This document shows positions 41,993 through 51,379 of a stretch of DNA of 64,000 nt, one piece after another. The translations under genes and the position numbers were made by a program. The stretch covers positions 806,001-870,000 of the forward strand of contig CBFHKO010000001.1 in NCBI GenBank assembly GCA_965656445.1, read 5' to 3'. The stretch is from JAHEJA01 sp965656445 (GTDB taxonomy: Bacteria; Pseudomonadota; Alphaproteobacteria; Rhodobacterales; Rhodobacteraceae). Under the pieces are notes generated by a model. That model searched no databases. It was not told the DNA's origin and worked only from the letters and a program-made list of their open reading frames with translations. Numbering within the stretch: the stretch's first letter is position 1; each line of letters begins with the position of its first letter.

Positions 41993-42009
41993 TGCATAAT
42001 TTTTGCGCA
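41993..42009 (-). promoter_or_regulatory. Possible NtrC-binding site upstream of glnK-amtB
   Basis: Read on the minus strand, the 17-base TGCGCAAAAATTATGCA keeps the TGC-N11-GCA frame of the NtrC consensus TGCACC-N5-GGTGCA and matches about 8 of its 12 fixed bases. It lies about 105 bases upstream of the glnK start. No convincing sigma-54 promoter is seen, which fits the Rhodobacter situation where NtrC works with sigma-70. Confidence 0.35.
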
Positions 42010-42130
42010 AATTTGTTAAATTGATTAAAAAATAGACGAAAAATAGGAGGCCGCTTTGTGGAATTCCCCCTAAACATACGACTCAAAGACGCGTAAAATA
42101 GCGGCACATAACAAAACCCGGGCAGGGCAC

Positions 42131-44275
42131 ATGACAGGCAAACCAAGAAAGCCACTCGTGGCTGAGCGTCGCCGCACGCTCGCAAAACCAAAAGCAACGC
42201 CAAAAAAGGCCACGCCTCAAAAAGCGCGCAAAAAGCCGACCCGCAAACAGACCGCCGCTCGCAAACACAACATTCTCGTCCGCATCATTTTGTGGATCTT
42301 TGGCAAAGTTACACGTCTGATCTGGGCTATCATGTGGCGCGGGACGTTGGTGTTTGGATTGATCCTTGCTGCGGGGATTATGTATTTTGCCTCAACCATC
42401 CCAGACCTGAATGAATTGGTTGATGGGCGTGCGCGGGGTTCTGTTACATTAATGGATCGCAACGACGCAGTGTTTGCATGGCGTGGGGATCAATATGGTG
42501 GCCTTGTCACCGCTGAAACAGTCTCGCCCAATCTCAAGAATGCCATTATCGCAACCGAAGACAAACGATTTTACCGCCACCTTGGGATTAGCCCAAGAGG
42601 GATCGCCAGCGCCGTTCGCATTAACCTAAGAGAGGGTCGTGGCCCACTTTCTGGCCACGGCGGATCAACCTTGACCCAGCAAACGGCCAAACTGTTGTGC
42701 CTCGGGGTGCCGTTCGACCCCACTCAATGGAAATCTGAGGCCGCCTATGAAGCAGACTGCCGAGAAGGGTCGCTGTGGCGCAAAGTCAAAGAAGCCGTCT
42801 ATGCGATGGGTCTTGAGGTAAAATTCACAAAAGATGAAATCTTAACGATCTACATAAACCGCGCTTTCTTGGGCGCAGGCGCACGCGGCTTTGAAGCCGC
42901 GTCACAAAGATATTTCGGCAAATCCGCAGCTGAAGTCACGCCTGCCCAAGGCGCTATGTTGGCTGGTCTTTTGGTCGCTCCAACGCGCTACGCCCCGACA
43001 AGCAATTTGACCCGATCCCAAAACCGCGCAAATGTTATCATTGGCCTGATGGAAGCCCAAGGATACATCACACCGGCACAGGCAAATGAGGCGCGTCAAA
43101 ATCCAGCTCAACTCTCTGAAGCTGCCGAAGCTCGCGCAGGTGGTTATTTTGCAGATTGGGTCATGCAATCAGGTCCTGAGTATTTCACCAAAAACACGAC
43201 CGAAGATGTCATTATCAAAACCACCTTGGACCAAGACATTCAACGCGCAGCAGAGCTCGGTCTTCAGAAAGTGTTCGAAACCAAAGTATCCCCAGAGTCC
43301 AAGGCGCAAGCCGCCATTGTCATCATGTCAGCTGATGGCGCGGTCCGTGCCATGGTGGGAGGACGCAAAACCAAAGTGTCAGGCGCGTTTAACCGCGCGA
43401 CACAGGCGCTTCGCCAAACGGGATCAGCGTTTAAACCGATTGTCTATGGCACCGCTCTCGAACTTGGCTATTCGCCTTTTGATCTGATTGATGACACACC
43501 TTTGACGCTTGATATTCCAGGATCGGGACCATGGACGCCCAAGAATTACACTGGAAAATTTGCAGGGACCGTTACGCTTACCGATGCGCTGAAGGACTCA
43601 CTCAACATTCCAGCTGTTCGCATTTCAGAACGTGTGGGGCGGGAAAACGTGCGCAAAATCGCATCTGATTTTGGCATATCCACTGATTTGGCACAGGGAC
43701 CCGCGATTGCCCTTGGCGCATCGGAATCCACGCTCATTGAAATGGTAGGCGCCTATGCAGGGATTTTGAACGGTGGATCTTCTGTTACGCCTTATGGTAT
43801 TGTTGAGCTCAGCCTCTTGGGCGAAGGAACACCATTGATCGGTACAGACGGAGGCATCGGGGAACGGGTCATTCAAGAGCGTGCCGCACGTGATTTAGTT
43901 TTCATGATGGAAAAAGTCGTCTCAGAGGGCTCAGGACAACGGGCCAAATTAGACGGTTGGCAAGTTGCTGGTAAAACCGGAACCACACAAGCCGCGCGCG
44001 ATGCATGGTTCATTGGCTTTACGGCTGATTACGTTGCTGGCGTTTGGATGGGCTATGATGATAATACCCCGCTTCGAGGTGTCACGGGTGGCGGATTGCC
44101 TGCTGAAATTTGGCGCGAAGTGATGGGACCCATTCACGCAGGATTGCCTCCCCTGCCCTTGCCGATGTCTAATCCAACACCACCGAACACGGCGCAACCA
44201 AATCAAATAGAAAACGCCCCGAAACCGGAGCGCTCTATTAATGACATCCTCAAACAGATCTTCGGTGGGAATTAA
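42131..44275 (+). CDS. Class A penicillin-binding protein (bifunctional transglycosylase/transpeptidase)
   Basis: This 714-residue protein builds peptidoglycan. A very basic cytoplasmic N-terminus (residues 1-55, Lys/Arg/Ala/Thr rich) precedes a membrane helix at about 68-90. The glycosyltransferase domain has ATEDKRFYRHLGISPRG near 140-156 and GGSTLTQQTAKLL near 178-190. The transpeptidase has SAFK as the catalytic SxxK near 437, SLN and KTGTTQAARDAW near 618-630. A Pro/Asn-rich tail ends the protein. The stop is two bases from the stop of mlaC on the opposite strand. Confidence 0.94.
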   Translation: MTGKPRKPLVAERRRTLAKPKATPKKATPQKARKKPTRKQTAARKHNILVRIILWIFGKVTRLIWAIMWRGTLVFGLILAAGIMYFASTIPDLNELVDGRARGSVTLMDRNDAVFAWRGDQYGGLVTAETVSPNLKNAIIATEDKRFYRHLGISPRGIASAVRINLREGRGPLSGHGGSTLTQQTAKLLCLGVPFDPTQWKSEAAYEADCREGSLWRKVKEAVYAMGLEVKFTKDEILTIYINRAFLGAGARGFEAASQRYFGKSAAEVTPAQGAMLAGLLVAPTRYAPTSNLTRSQNRANVIIGLMEAQGYITPAQANEARQNPAQLSEAAEARAGGYFADWVMQSGPEYFTKNTTEDVIIKTTLDQDIQRAAELGLQKVFETKVSPESKAQAAIVIMSADGAVRAMVGGRKTKVSGAFNRATQALRQTGSAFKPIVYGTALELGYSPFDLIDDTPLTLDIPGSGPWTPKNYTGKFAGTVTLTDALKDSLNIPAVRISERVGRENVRKIASDFGISTDLAQGPAIALGASESTLIEMVGAYAGILNGGSSVTPYGIVELSLLGEGTPLIGTDGGIGERVIQERAARDLVFMMEKVVSEGSGQRAKLDGWQVAGKTGTTQAARDAWFIGFTADYVAGVWMGYDDNTPLRGVTGGGLPAEIWREVMGPIHAGLPPLPLPMSNPTPPNTAQPNQIENAPKPERSINDILKQIFGGN

Positions 44276-44277
44276 GT

Positions 44278-44877
44278 TTAGATTTTTTTGAGGTCAGCAA
44301 TCAATTTATCAAGATTTCCGCCACGCTTATCAAGCATCGCGCCAATCTCTGATCTCTCAGTTAGCAACAAATTAATGCCCTCAATGAACATATTAAAGAA
44401 CATTGGACGCCCTCCTTTGTCAGACACTAGGAATGTGACGTCAAATGGAGATTGGCCGCTCAGAAATGCCGTTGTTGACACTTCGAAATAGCTCTTCACT
44501 GGTTTTGAGTTATTCACCTGAATTTTACCGCCAATAAATTCACGAAACCGCTTGCCATATTTGCGCGACACATATCCTGTGAAAGCAGTGGTGAAATCTC
44601 TCATTTGGCGTGCAGATGCCGCGCGGGCATCACGCCCCAAGGCATAGCGCGCGATTGTTGGAACATCGGCATATTTCAAAAAGAGCTTTTCAAAATCTTT
44701 CAACATGCGTGCCTCAGATGAACCAGACGAAATAATCCGATTAATCTCCGCAACAACGCTTGTCACCAATGTTTCAGCTTGGCGATTTGTCATTGCAAGG
44801 CTTGGCGTGGCTGAAAGCAGTCCAGTCGCAAGCGCCCCACCTAATACAGTTCTTCGGTCCAAATTATTCATCGCCAT
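44278..44877 (-). CDS. mlaC: MlaC-type phospholipid-binding periplasmic protein
   Basis: This 199-residue protein has a Tat-like signal (DRRTVLGGALATGLL near residues 6-20) and the MlaC/Ttg2D domain: RIISSGSSEARMLKDFEKLF, YALGRDARAAS and IGGKIQVNNSKPV. The family carries phospholipids between the outer-membrane MlaA complex and the inner-membrane MlaFEDB transporter. The ATG at 44877 has GGAG about 8 bases upstream and overlaps the end of mlaA by 14 bases. The MlaFED genes are not in the window. Confidence 0.9.
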   Translation of the reverse strand: MAMNNLDRRTVLGGALATGLLSATPSLAMTNRQAETLVTSVVAEINRIISSGSSEARMLKDFEKLFLKYADVPTIARYALGRDARAASARQMRDFTTAFTGYVSRKYGKRFREFIGGKIQVNNSKPVKSYFEVSTTAFLSGQSPFDVTFLVSDKGGRPMFFNMFIEGINLLLTERSEIGAMLDKRGGNLDKLIADLKKI

Positions 44878-45610
44878 AAATATCTCCGTAAGGGTCATCA
44901 TCCCCGCCTTCTGTTTCTGCACCTAGTGTGAAACGGCGGTTCTGAGTGTAAATCATTTTTGATTGTGTGTAACTGTCGGCACTGTCGTAATAAACGGAGT
45001 CCAGAATTCCAGGTCTTTGCCCGCGGAAGGTCAACGCTGATCCAACTTTGGCACCAAGTACATATTGTTGTTCAGGCAGGCCAACCAAATTCCCGACAGG
45101 GTCCATCAGTGTATCGACAATTCTACCCACTGTGTCCCGCTCTGTTGATGGACCAAGAAGCGGCAATTCGACGTAAGCTCCCTCTTCGGCACCCCAAACA
45201 TGAAGCGTTTCACCGAAATCCGTCTGACCGCCATCAATACCAAATTCAGCAGCAGGCGTCGCAATCCCGCCAAGACCGATTGTTGTATTGAGAACAAATT
45301 TAATCGAATTGTTTACAGCGCCTTCGATGTTACCCTGCAGTACTTGGTTTAACACATCACCAGGCACCGTCAGATTGGTCGCGAAATTCTTTATTAGTAG
45401 TTCAAAATCATCTGGAACCGCTTGAGAATAGGTTACCGCGACAGGACGCAAGACATTTTTGTCGACAGCCTTATTAAAAGCATGCGTCTTACGATTGACG
45501 TTCTGGTAAGGGTCCAACACCTCGACGGGCGCCGTTTGAGTTGTACAGGCTGATACCCCTGAGAGTACTGCAACAACGCACATTGTTTTTATTAAGTGTT
45601 GGTTAAACAT
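44864..45610 (-). CDS. mlaA: MlaA (VacJ) family outer-membrane lipoprotein
   Basis: This 248-residue lipoprotein has a signal peptide with lipobox VSAC (lipid Cys near residue 22). The VacJ domain follows with DPYQNVNRKTHAFNKAVDKN near 33-52, GNIEGAVNNSIKFVLNTTIG near 102-121 and FGETLHVWG near 138-146. It removes mislocalised phospholipid from the outer leaflet. It precedes mlaC with a small overlap, making a compact mlaA-mlaC unit. Confidence 0.92.
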   Translation of the reverse strand: MFNQHLIKTMCVVAVLSGVSACTTQTAPVEVLDPYQNVNRKTHAFNKAVDKNVLRPVAVTYSQAVPDDFELLIKNFATNLTVPGDVLNQVLQGNIEGAVNNSIKFVLNTTIGLGGIATPAAEFGIDGGQTDFGETLHVWGAEEGAYVELPLLGPSTERDTVGRIVDTLMDPVGNLVGLPEQQYVLGAKVGSALTFRGQRPGILDSVYYDSADSYTQSKMIYTQNRRFTLGAETEGGDDDPYGDIYGDE

Positions 45611-45798
45611 CGTTAGCTACTTTGAAATTCTAGACTGGTTCATACATTGTGAAATATAGCTCTCATCATGGAATCCAATGGGCAAGGCAGGAAGGATTTG
45701 AATCTGTGGCTAAACTGCGACATACAAATTCCTAAGAATCGACAATTTTCAGTAGTTATGCATATTTTGCAGTATCGTTATTTTTGACAGGTTTACAT

Positions 45799-47532
45799 AT
45801 GGCGACGAACTTTAAACTTAAGGGCCGCGAAGAATTGCGTGCCGCACGAAAAGAAAGTCGGAGCCTGTATTGGTTTGTGGCCATTTTCAGCTTTTTCGTA
45901 AATCTTCTGATGCTGACTGGCCCTCTCTATATGCTGCAAGTCTATGACCGCGTCCTTGGCAGCCGATCCGAGGCCACGCTGATCGCCTTATCTTTGCTCG
46001 TGGCGTTCCTCTATGGAATGATGGGTCTCTTGGATTTTGCGCGGGGTCGGGTCATGGGACGCGTCGGCGCACGGTTTCAGGCCCGCCTTGACCGTCGGGT
46101 GTTCGAAGCAGTCATGCGACGCTCAGCCATTGCATCAGATGAGAAATCAGCCACAGGATTGCGCGATTTAGAAGCAGTCCAACGCCTCATGACATCGCCG
46201 GTGCTCATGTCTCTCTTTGATATTCCTTGGACACCTGTATTTTTAATCGGGATCATGATTTTCCACCCTTGGCTCGGTTACCTTGCTTTGGTGGGTGGCG
46301 CCATTTTGATTGTGATTGCGCTCTTGAACCAGTTGAGCACACGCGAACCCGTGAGCAAAGCGAATATGGCGACGTTCAAATCGGAAAACATGGCCGAGCA
46401 AATTCGTACCGAAGCAGAGATGATCCGTTCGCTTGGCATGACAGGGGCCGCCTTTCATCGTTGGCAAACCGCACGAACAGAGTCTTTGCGATCTGCTTTG
46501 AAGAGCGCTGACTTGGCAGGTGGCTTCAATACCTCGACAAAAACGTTTCGCTTGTTTTTGCAATCCGCAATGCTTGGCTTGGGTGCCTATCTCGTGCTTC
46601 AGGGTGAACTGACCCCCGGTGCGATGATTGCCGGATCTATCTTGCTTGGTCGCGCCCTTGCCCCAATCGAAAGCGCGATTGGTCAATGGCCGATGGTTCA
46701 ACGGTCCTTAAAAGGCTGGGACAGTCTGTCAGAGTTATTGGGCGAAGTCCCCCCAGAGCCAGAGCGCACACCGCTCCCAAAACCCAAAGCAAAACTAGAA
46801 GCACAAGCCGTGACTGTTATTCCCCCAGGTGAACAACAAGCCGCGCTCAGAGCTGTGAATTTCGTCATTCAACCAGGTCAAGCGGTTGGGGTCATCGGAC
46901 CTTCGGGTGCGGGCAAATCAACCCTTGCCCGTGCGATCACAGGTGTGTGGCGCCCAGCTGGTGGCAAAATGCGGTTGGATGGGGCCTCTCTTGATAATTA
47001 TGCGCCCGATGTACTCGGTCAGCACATCGGTTACCTGCCGCAGCGTGTGCAACTTTTTGATGGCACAATTGCCGAAAACATTGCGCGGCTCTTACCTGAC
47101 GCCGACCCACAAAAGATCGTAGAGGCGGCACAACGCGCCGCGGCACATGACATGATCCTGAAACTACCCGACGGCTATGACACCCGTGTTTCTGCAGCAG
47201 GTGGTCGCCTCTCGGGCGGTCAAATTCAACGGATCGGCTTGGCCCGCGCCCTCTATGGGGATCCTGTTATTTTGGTTCTGGATGAACCAAACTCAAACCT
47301 TGATAACGAAGGCAGCATGGCCCTAAACCTAGCAATTCGCCAAATGAAGGAAGAGCAAAAATCAGTGCTCATCATGGCCCATAGGCCCGCTGCGATCCAA
47401 GAATGCGACACGCTTTTGGTGTTGGATGGCGGTGTTCGAACGGCCTTTGGTCCCAAAGATGACGTCTTGAAAAATATGGTCCAAAACCACGAAGCGATAA
47501 CAAAATCTTCAACGCCAGGAGGGGTCAAATGA
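45799..47532 (+). CDS. Type I secretion system permease/ATPase
   Basis: This 577-residue ABC exporter belongs to the PrtD/HlyB group. Residues 15-290 contain six membrane helices (LTGPLYMLQVYDRVL near 40). The ATPase part has Walker A GPSGAGKSTLARAI near 365-378, signature LSGGQIQR near 467-474 and Walker B VILVLDEPNSNLD near 485-497. There is no N-terminal C39 peptidase domain, so it is not a bacteriocin maturase. The ATG at 45799 is preferred to an in-frame TTG at 45784. It overlaps the HlyD gene by 4 bases. The substrate and TolC are not in the window. Confidence 0.92.
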   Translation: MATNFKLKGREELRAARKESRSLYWFVAIFSFFVNLLMLTGPLYMLQVYDRVLGSRSEATLIALSLLVAFLYGMMGLLDFARGRVMGRVGARFQARLDRRVFEAVMRRSAIASDEKSATGLRDLEAVQRLMTSPVLMSLFDIPWTPVFLIGIMIFHPWLGYLALVGGAILIVIALLNQLSTREPVSKANMATFKSENMAEQIRTEAEMIRSLGMTGAAFHRWQTARTESLRSALKSADLAGGFNTSTKTFRLFLQSAMLGLGAYLVLQGELTPGAMIAGSILLGRALAPIESAIGQWPMVQRSLKGWDSLSELLGEVPPEPERTPLPKPKAKLEAQAVTVIPPGEQQAALRAVNFVIQPGQAVGVIGPSGAGKSTLARAITGVWRPAGGKMRLDGASLDNYAPDVLGQHIGYLPQRVQLFDGTIAENIARLLPDADPQKIVEAAQRAAAHDMILKLPDGYDTRVSAAGGRLSGGQIQRIGLARALYGDPVILVLDEPNSNLDNEGSMALNLAIRQMKEEQKSVLIMAHRPAAIQECDTLLVLDGGVRTAFGPKDDVLKNMVQNHEAITKSSTPGGVK

Positions 47533-48836
47533 GCACTCCCAAATCTGATTTCCCTGTTGGTAAACCCCTCTTTTTGGGCTTGTTAACCGCTATTGTCTTA
47601 GTTGTCGGCTTTGGGGGTTGGGCAAGCTTGACCAATATCTCTGGGGCTATTGTGGCAAGTGGCCAAATTGAAGTCGATCAAAACCGCCAAGTTGTGCAAC
47701 ACCCAGATGGGGGCGTTGTTTCGGAAATAATGGTGGATGAAGGCGATGTTGTAACAGCTGGCCAAGTTGTTATGCGCCTTGATCCCACGATTGAACAGTC
47801 AGAACTGTCTATCATTGAGGGCCAATTATTCGAGCTTATGGCGCGCAGAGGCCGCCTTGAAGCAGAGCGGGATGATTCAGCGACCATCACTTTTGATCCG
47901 CGCTTGATTCAAGCCTCAAACGAAAACCCCGAAGTCGCGGAATTGATGGACGGTCAAGAACGTCTTTTCGTGGCGCGACTGAATTCAGTTAGCAATCAGA
48001 TCGACCAATTGAGCAAACGGCGCGGTCAAATCCAAAACCAAATTGAGGGTATTGATGCGCAGATGACGGCTTTGAGCCAACAGCTTGAGCTCATCCAAGA
48101 AGAGCTAACCAGCCAACAAAGTTTGTTGGATAAAGGTTTAGCGCAGGCCACCCGCGTCCTAAGCCTACAACGCACCCAAGCGCAGCTGAGCGGTCAGGTC
48201 GGCGATTTGACCGCCAAACGTGCAGAAGCTGAAGGGCGAATTACCGAAATTGCAATCCAAGTAAATGCTCTAACAACGCAGCGCAGAGAAGATGCAATTA
48301 CGCGACTAAGAGATCAACAATATCGCGCACTCGAACTTGAAGAGCGGTATCGCGCATTGACCGAACGACTGAGCCGTATGAATATTCAAGCGCCCGCGTC
48401 TGGTATCGTTTATGGCTTGACCGTGTTTACACCAAGATCCGTCATAAGGCCTGCTGAGCCCGTACTCTTTCTCATTCCTCAAGACCGCCCCTTGGTAATC
48501 GCGGCTCAGGTCATGCCTATTCACATTGATGAAATGTACGTGGGCCAAGATGTTATTTTGCGCTTTTCCGCCTTGGATAGCCGCGCAACCCCTGAATTGA
48601 TGGGACGTGTAACACAAATATCTGCGGATGCCTTCCAAAACGAAGCGACGATGACATCCTATTACCGCGCCGAAATCGTCCTGAATGAAGGTGAGGCGTC
48701 CAAATTGCCACCCGGTACCACATTGATCCCTGGCATGCCCGTTGAAGCCTTTATAACGACCCAAGATCGCACTCCACTCGCCTATCTCGTGAAGCCGTTT
48801 ACAGACTATTTCGTGAAAGCCTTCAGAGAAAGCTAA
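47529..48836 (+). CDS. Type I secretion membrane-fusion protein (HlyD family)
   Basis: This 435-residue adaptor has an N-terminal membrane helix (about residues 12-32), the lipoyl motif IVASGQIEVDQNRQVVQHPDG, a long coiled coil rich in Gln and Leu (about 90-265) and the second lipoyl half NIQAPASGIVYGLTVFTP. The C-terminal beta domain ends with PVEAFITTQDRTPLAYLVKP, the usual HlyD end. It starts within the stop of the ABC gene (ATGA), so the two make one secretion unit. Confidence 0.93.
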   Translation: MSTPKSDFPVGKPLFLGLLTAIVLVVGFGGWASLTNISGAIVASGQIEVDQNRQVVQHPDGGVVSEIMVDEGDVVTAGQVVMRLDPTIEQSELSIIEGQLFELMARRGRLEAERDDSATITFDPRLIQASNENPEVAELMDGQERLFVARLNSVSNQIDQLSKRRGQIQNQIEGIDAQMTALSQQLELIQEELTSQQSLLDKGLAQATRVLSLQRTQAQLSGQVGDLTAKRAEAEGRITEIAIQVNALTTQRREDAITRLRDQQYRALELEERYRALTERLSRMNIQAPASGIVYGLTVFTPRSVIRPAEPVLFLIPQDRPLVIAAQVMPIHIDEMYVGQDVILRFSALDSRATPELMGRVTQISADAFQNEATMTSYYRAEIVLNEGEASKLPPGTTLIPGMPVEAFITTQDRTPLAYLVKPFTDYFVKAFRES

Positions 48837-48903
48837 TTTGGGGTTTCCGACGGCCTTGAATCTGAGTAGCGTCTGGGCAAACTTAGATTAAGGGAGCTTG
48901 AAA

Positions 48904-49368
48904 ATGAGCGGACGTTTTGAAACAAAATTAGCAGAGCTTGGCGTAACACTTCCCGAGGCGCCTGCACCAGCGGCGAACTATGTTCCGTATGTTGTGATTG
49001 GGGACATGGTATATGTTTCTGGGCAAATCTCTCAAAATGCGGAGGGGTTGATCGTTGGAAAAGTGGGCAAAGACCTCAGCACAGAACAAGGGGCCGATGC
49101 AGCACGATGCTGTGCCATTAGCCTTTTATCCCAAGTCAAAGCCGCCTGTGGCGGTGATTTGGATCGGTTGGTGCGTGTTGTAAAGCTCACTGGTTTTGTG
49201 AACTCAACAGACACCTACACAGAGCAACCCCAAGTCATCAATGGCGCATCAAACCTCATTGGTGAGGCCCTTGGCGATGTTGGACAACATGCGCGCGCCG
49301 CGGTATCTGCCCCTGCCCTTCCTCTAGGTGTTGCAGTGGAAATCGAAGGGATCTTTCAGATCAAATGA
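48904..49368 (+). CDS. RidA-family protein
   Basis: This 154-residue protein belongs to the long RidA/YjgF group, which deaminates reactive enamine/imine intermediates or acts in other small-molecule hydrolysis. The start RFETKLAELGVTLPEAPAPAA is typical of the group with an N-terminal extension. It is followed by GDMVYVSGQIS near 38 and SAPALPLGVAVEIEG near 134-148. An AGGGAG sequence lies 7 bases before the ATG. It overlaps the phosphodiesterase gene by 4 bases. Confidence 0.92.
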   Translation: MSGRFETKLAELGVTLPEAPAPAANYVPYVVIGDMVYVSGQISQNAEGLIVGKVGKDLSTEQGADAARCCAISLLSQVKAACGGDLDRLVRVVKLTGFVNSTDTYTEQPQVINGASNLIGEALGDVGQHARAAVSAPALPLGVAVEIEGIFQIK

Positions 49369-50132
49369 GAGTACCCCTTCCCAACGACATGATAACCACA
49401 CCGATAACCCATCGCGCGTTGCATAATCGCGAGGCGGGTGTCATTGAAAATAGCACGTCCGCGATAGAAGCCGCGATAAACGCAGGCTATGGCATTGAAT
49501 TGGATCTCCAATGTTCCAAAGACAGTGTCGCAATGGTTTTTCATGATGACCAAATGAACCGCCTGACAGAAGAGCGGGGTTTGGTGCGTGATTTTACCTG
49601 TGCAGAATTGAGAGCGATCAAGCTAACAGACAGCGAAGATACCATTGCGCCGCTCCGCGATATTTTAAAACTTGTTGATGGGAGTGTCCCACTCTTGCTT
49701 GAGATCAAGGATCAGAGCCTAACCCTAGGCGATTTGGATGGGGTCTTGGAGACGGCTGTGGCCGAGGACTTGGCCAACTATACAGGATCCGTCGCCGTTA
49801 TGTCGTTTAATCCGAACTCTGTCGCGTTGATGCAAACCTATGCCCCAAACGTCCCACGCGGATTGACCACCTGTGATTTTTCCCTCGCCTCTTGGCCGCA
49901 GTGCCACCCAGATCGATTAGAACACCTCAAAAAACTGAGCGACTATCAATCGGTGAATGCCAGCTTTGTCAGCCATGATTGCAAAGATTTATCCTCTCCC
50001 TATGTGCAGACCATCAAAAATTTGGGTGATCCAATTTTGACGTGGACCATAAAAAATGAGGATCAAGAACAGCAAGCGCGCGGTATTGCCGATAACATTA
50101 CCTTTGAGGGTTATCTTGCACAGACAGCTTGA
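49365..50132 (+). CDS. Glycerophosphodiester phosphodiesterase
   Basis: This 255-residue GDPD protein releases glycerol-3-phosphate from glycerophosphodiesters. Signature parts are HRALHNREAGVIENSTSAI near 17-35 (catalytic His), GIELDLQCSKD near 44-54 with metal-binding Glu and Asp, and VFHDDQMNRLT near 59-69 with the second His. There is no signal peptide, so it is cytoplasmic, UgpQ-like. It starts inside the stop of the RidA gene. Confidence 0.91.
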   Translation: MRVPLPNDMITTPITHRALHNREAGVIENSTSAIEAAINAGYGIELDLQCSKDSVAMVFHDDQMNRLTEERGLVRDFTCAELRAIKLTDSEDTIAPLRDILKLVDGSVPLLLEIKDQSLTLGDLDGVLETAVAEDLANYTGSVAVMSFNPNSVALMQTYAPNVPRGLTTCDFSLASWPQCHPDRLEHLKKLSDYQSVNASFVSHDCKDLSSPYVQTIKNLGDPILTWTIKNEDQEQQARGIADNITFEGYLAQTA

Positions 50133-50177
50133 TTTTTGACCGTGTAAGCACACCATGTGTCTGAGTGGAGAGACCCA

Positions 50178-51356
50178 ATGACAGACTCGGCAATTCGCGT
50201 TGACTTACACACATCTTTAGACACGGTTTCGCAACAGGATTGGGACCGGTGCGCTGATGCGCTGAGCCATCCACCTGCAGATCCCTTTACGACCTATAGA
50301 TTCCTCAAAGCCCTGGAAGACAGCGGTTCCGTTGGCGAGGGCACTGGTTGGATCCCCTATTACATGACAGCACATTTGGATGATGTCGTTATTGGATGTG
50401 CACCGCTTTATCTAAAATATCACTCCCAAGGCGAATACATTTTTGATCACAGCTTTGCACATGCCTATGAACAGGCAGGAGGACGGTATTACCCCAAGCT
50501 TCAGATTGCCGTTCCCTTCACACCTGCCACAGGGTCACGGTTCCTTGCGCTCGATGAACATAAAGATATCGCACAAACCAGCCTCACACGGGCCGCGATG
50601 GAGTTTGCCACAAATAACAACCTGTCATCAGTGCACGTCACTTTTTGCACCAGCGAAGAAAGCAATTTTGGCCAATCTATGGGCGTCTTGCCAAGGGTCA
50701 CACAACAATTTCACTGGCAGAACGCTTCCTACTCAGATTTTAGCGAATTTCTGAGTAATCTCGCGTCGCGCAAACGAAAGAACATCCGCAAGGAACGCGA
50801 CACCGCCAATGCATTTGGGGGCGAAATTGTGACTTTGACGGGTGACGATATTCAGCCAGAGCATTGGGATGCCTTTTGGCAATTCTACCAAGATACAGGC
50901 GCGCGCAAATGGGGACAGCCCTATTTGACGCGTGACTTTTTCAACTATGCGCAGGAACATTTGCGCAGCGACATGGCGCTTGTCTTGGCTGTGCGAGAGG
51001 GACGCTATGTTGCTGGTGCGTTGAATTTTATTGGGCGCACCACCCTGTTTGGACGGTACTGGGGATGTGTCGAACACCATCCCTGTTTGCATTTTGAAAT
51101 CTGTTATTACCGTGCAATCGAATTTGCGATTGAGCGGGGACTTCAACGCGTTGAGGCAGGGGCGCAGGGTGAACATAAATTAGCCAGAGGCTACATGCCG
51201 ACGAAAACGCATTCTTTGCACTGGTTTCCAGAACCGCGCTTTCATGAAGCCGTCAAAGATTATTTACGCCATGAAGAACAAGCCATTTCCGATGACATCG
51301 ACATTTTGACAAGCTACGGGCCATTCAAAGCCCAAAAGGTCGAGGAACAAAATTAA
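50178..51356 (+). CDS. COG3146-type acyltransferase (GNAT-like)
   Basis: This 392-residue protein resembles the COG3146 group of predicted N-acyltransferases (fold of FemX/GNAT). Visible features are the double GNAT layout, the basic element FLSNLASRKRKNIRKERDTA near 195-215, ARKWGQPYLTRDFF and the final segment GAQGEHKLARGYMPTKTHSLHW. A GGAGAG sequence precedes the ATG at 50178; the earlier in-frame GTG at 50157 is less likely. The substrate is unknown. It ends just before a bidirectional terminator. Confidence 0.82.
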   Translation: MTDSAIRVDLHTSLDTVSQQDWDRCADALSHPPADPFTTYRFLKALEDSGSVGEGTGWIPYYMTAHLDDVVIGCAPLYLKYHSQGEYIFDHSFAHAYEQAGGRYYPKLQIAVPFTPATGSRFLALDEHKDIAQTSLTRAAMEFATNNNLSSVHVTFCTSEESNFGQSMGVLPRVTQQFHWQNASYSDFSEFLSNLASRKRKNIRKERDTANAFGGEIVTLTGDDIQPEHWDAFWQFYQDTGARKWGQPYLTRDFFNYAQEHLRSDMALVLAVREGRYVAGALNFIGRTTLFGRYWGCVEHHPCLHFEICYYRAIEFAIERGLQRVEAGAQGEHKLARGYMPTKTHSLHWFPEPRFHEAVKDYLRHEEQAISDDIDILTSYGPFKAQKVEEQN

Positions 51357-51372
51357 GGGGGCCGTAGCCCCC
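51357..51372 (+). terminator. Bidirectional terminator between the acyltransferase and peroxiredoxin genes
   Basis: A perfect GGGGGC/GCCCCC stem with a CGTA loop lies directly after the plus-strand stop, followed by a T-rich run. The peroxiredoxin gene ends 7 bases further on the other strand, so the hairpin probably serves both. Confidence 0.82.
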
Positions 51373-51379
51373 TGTTTCT

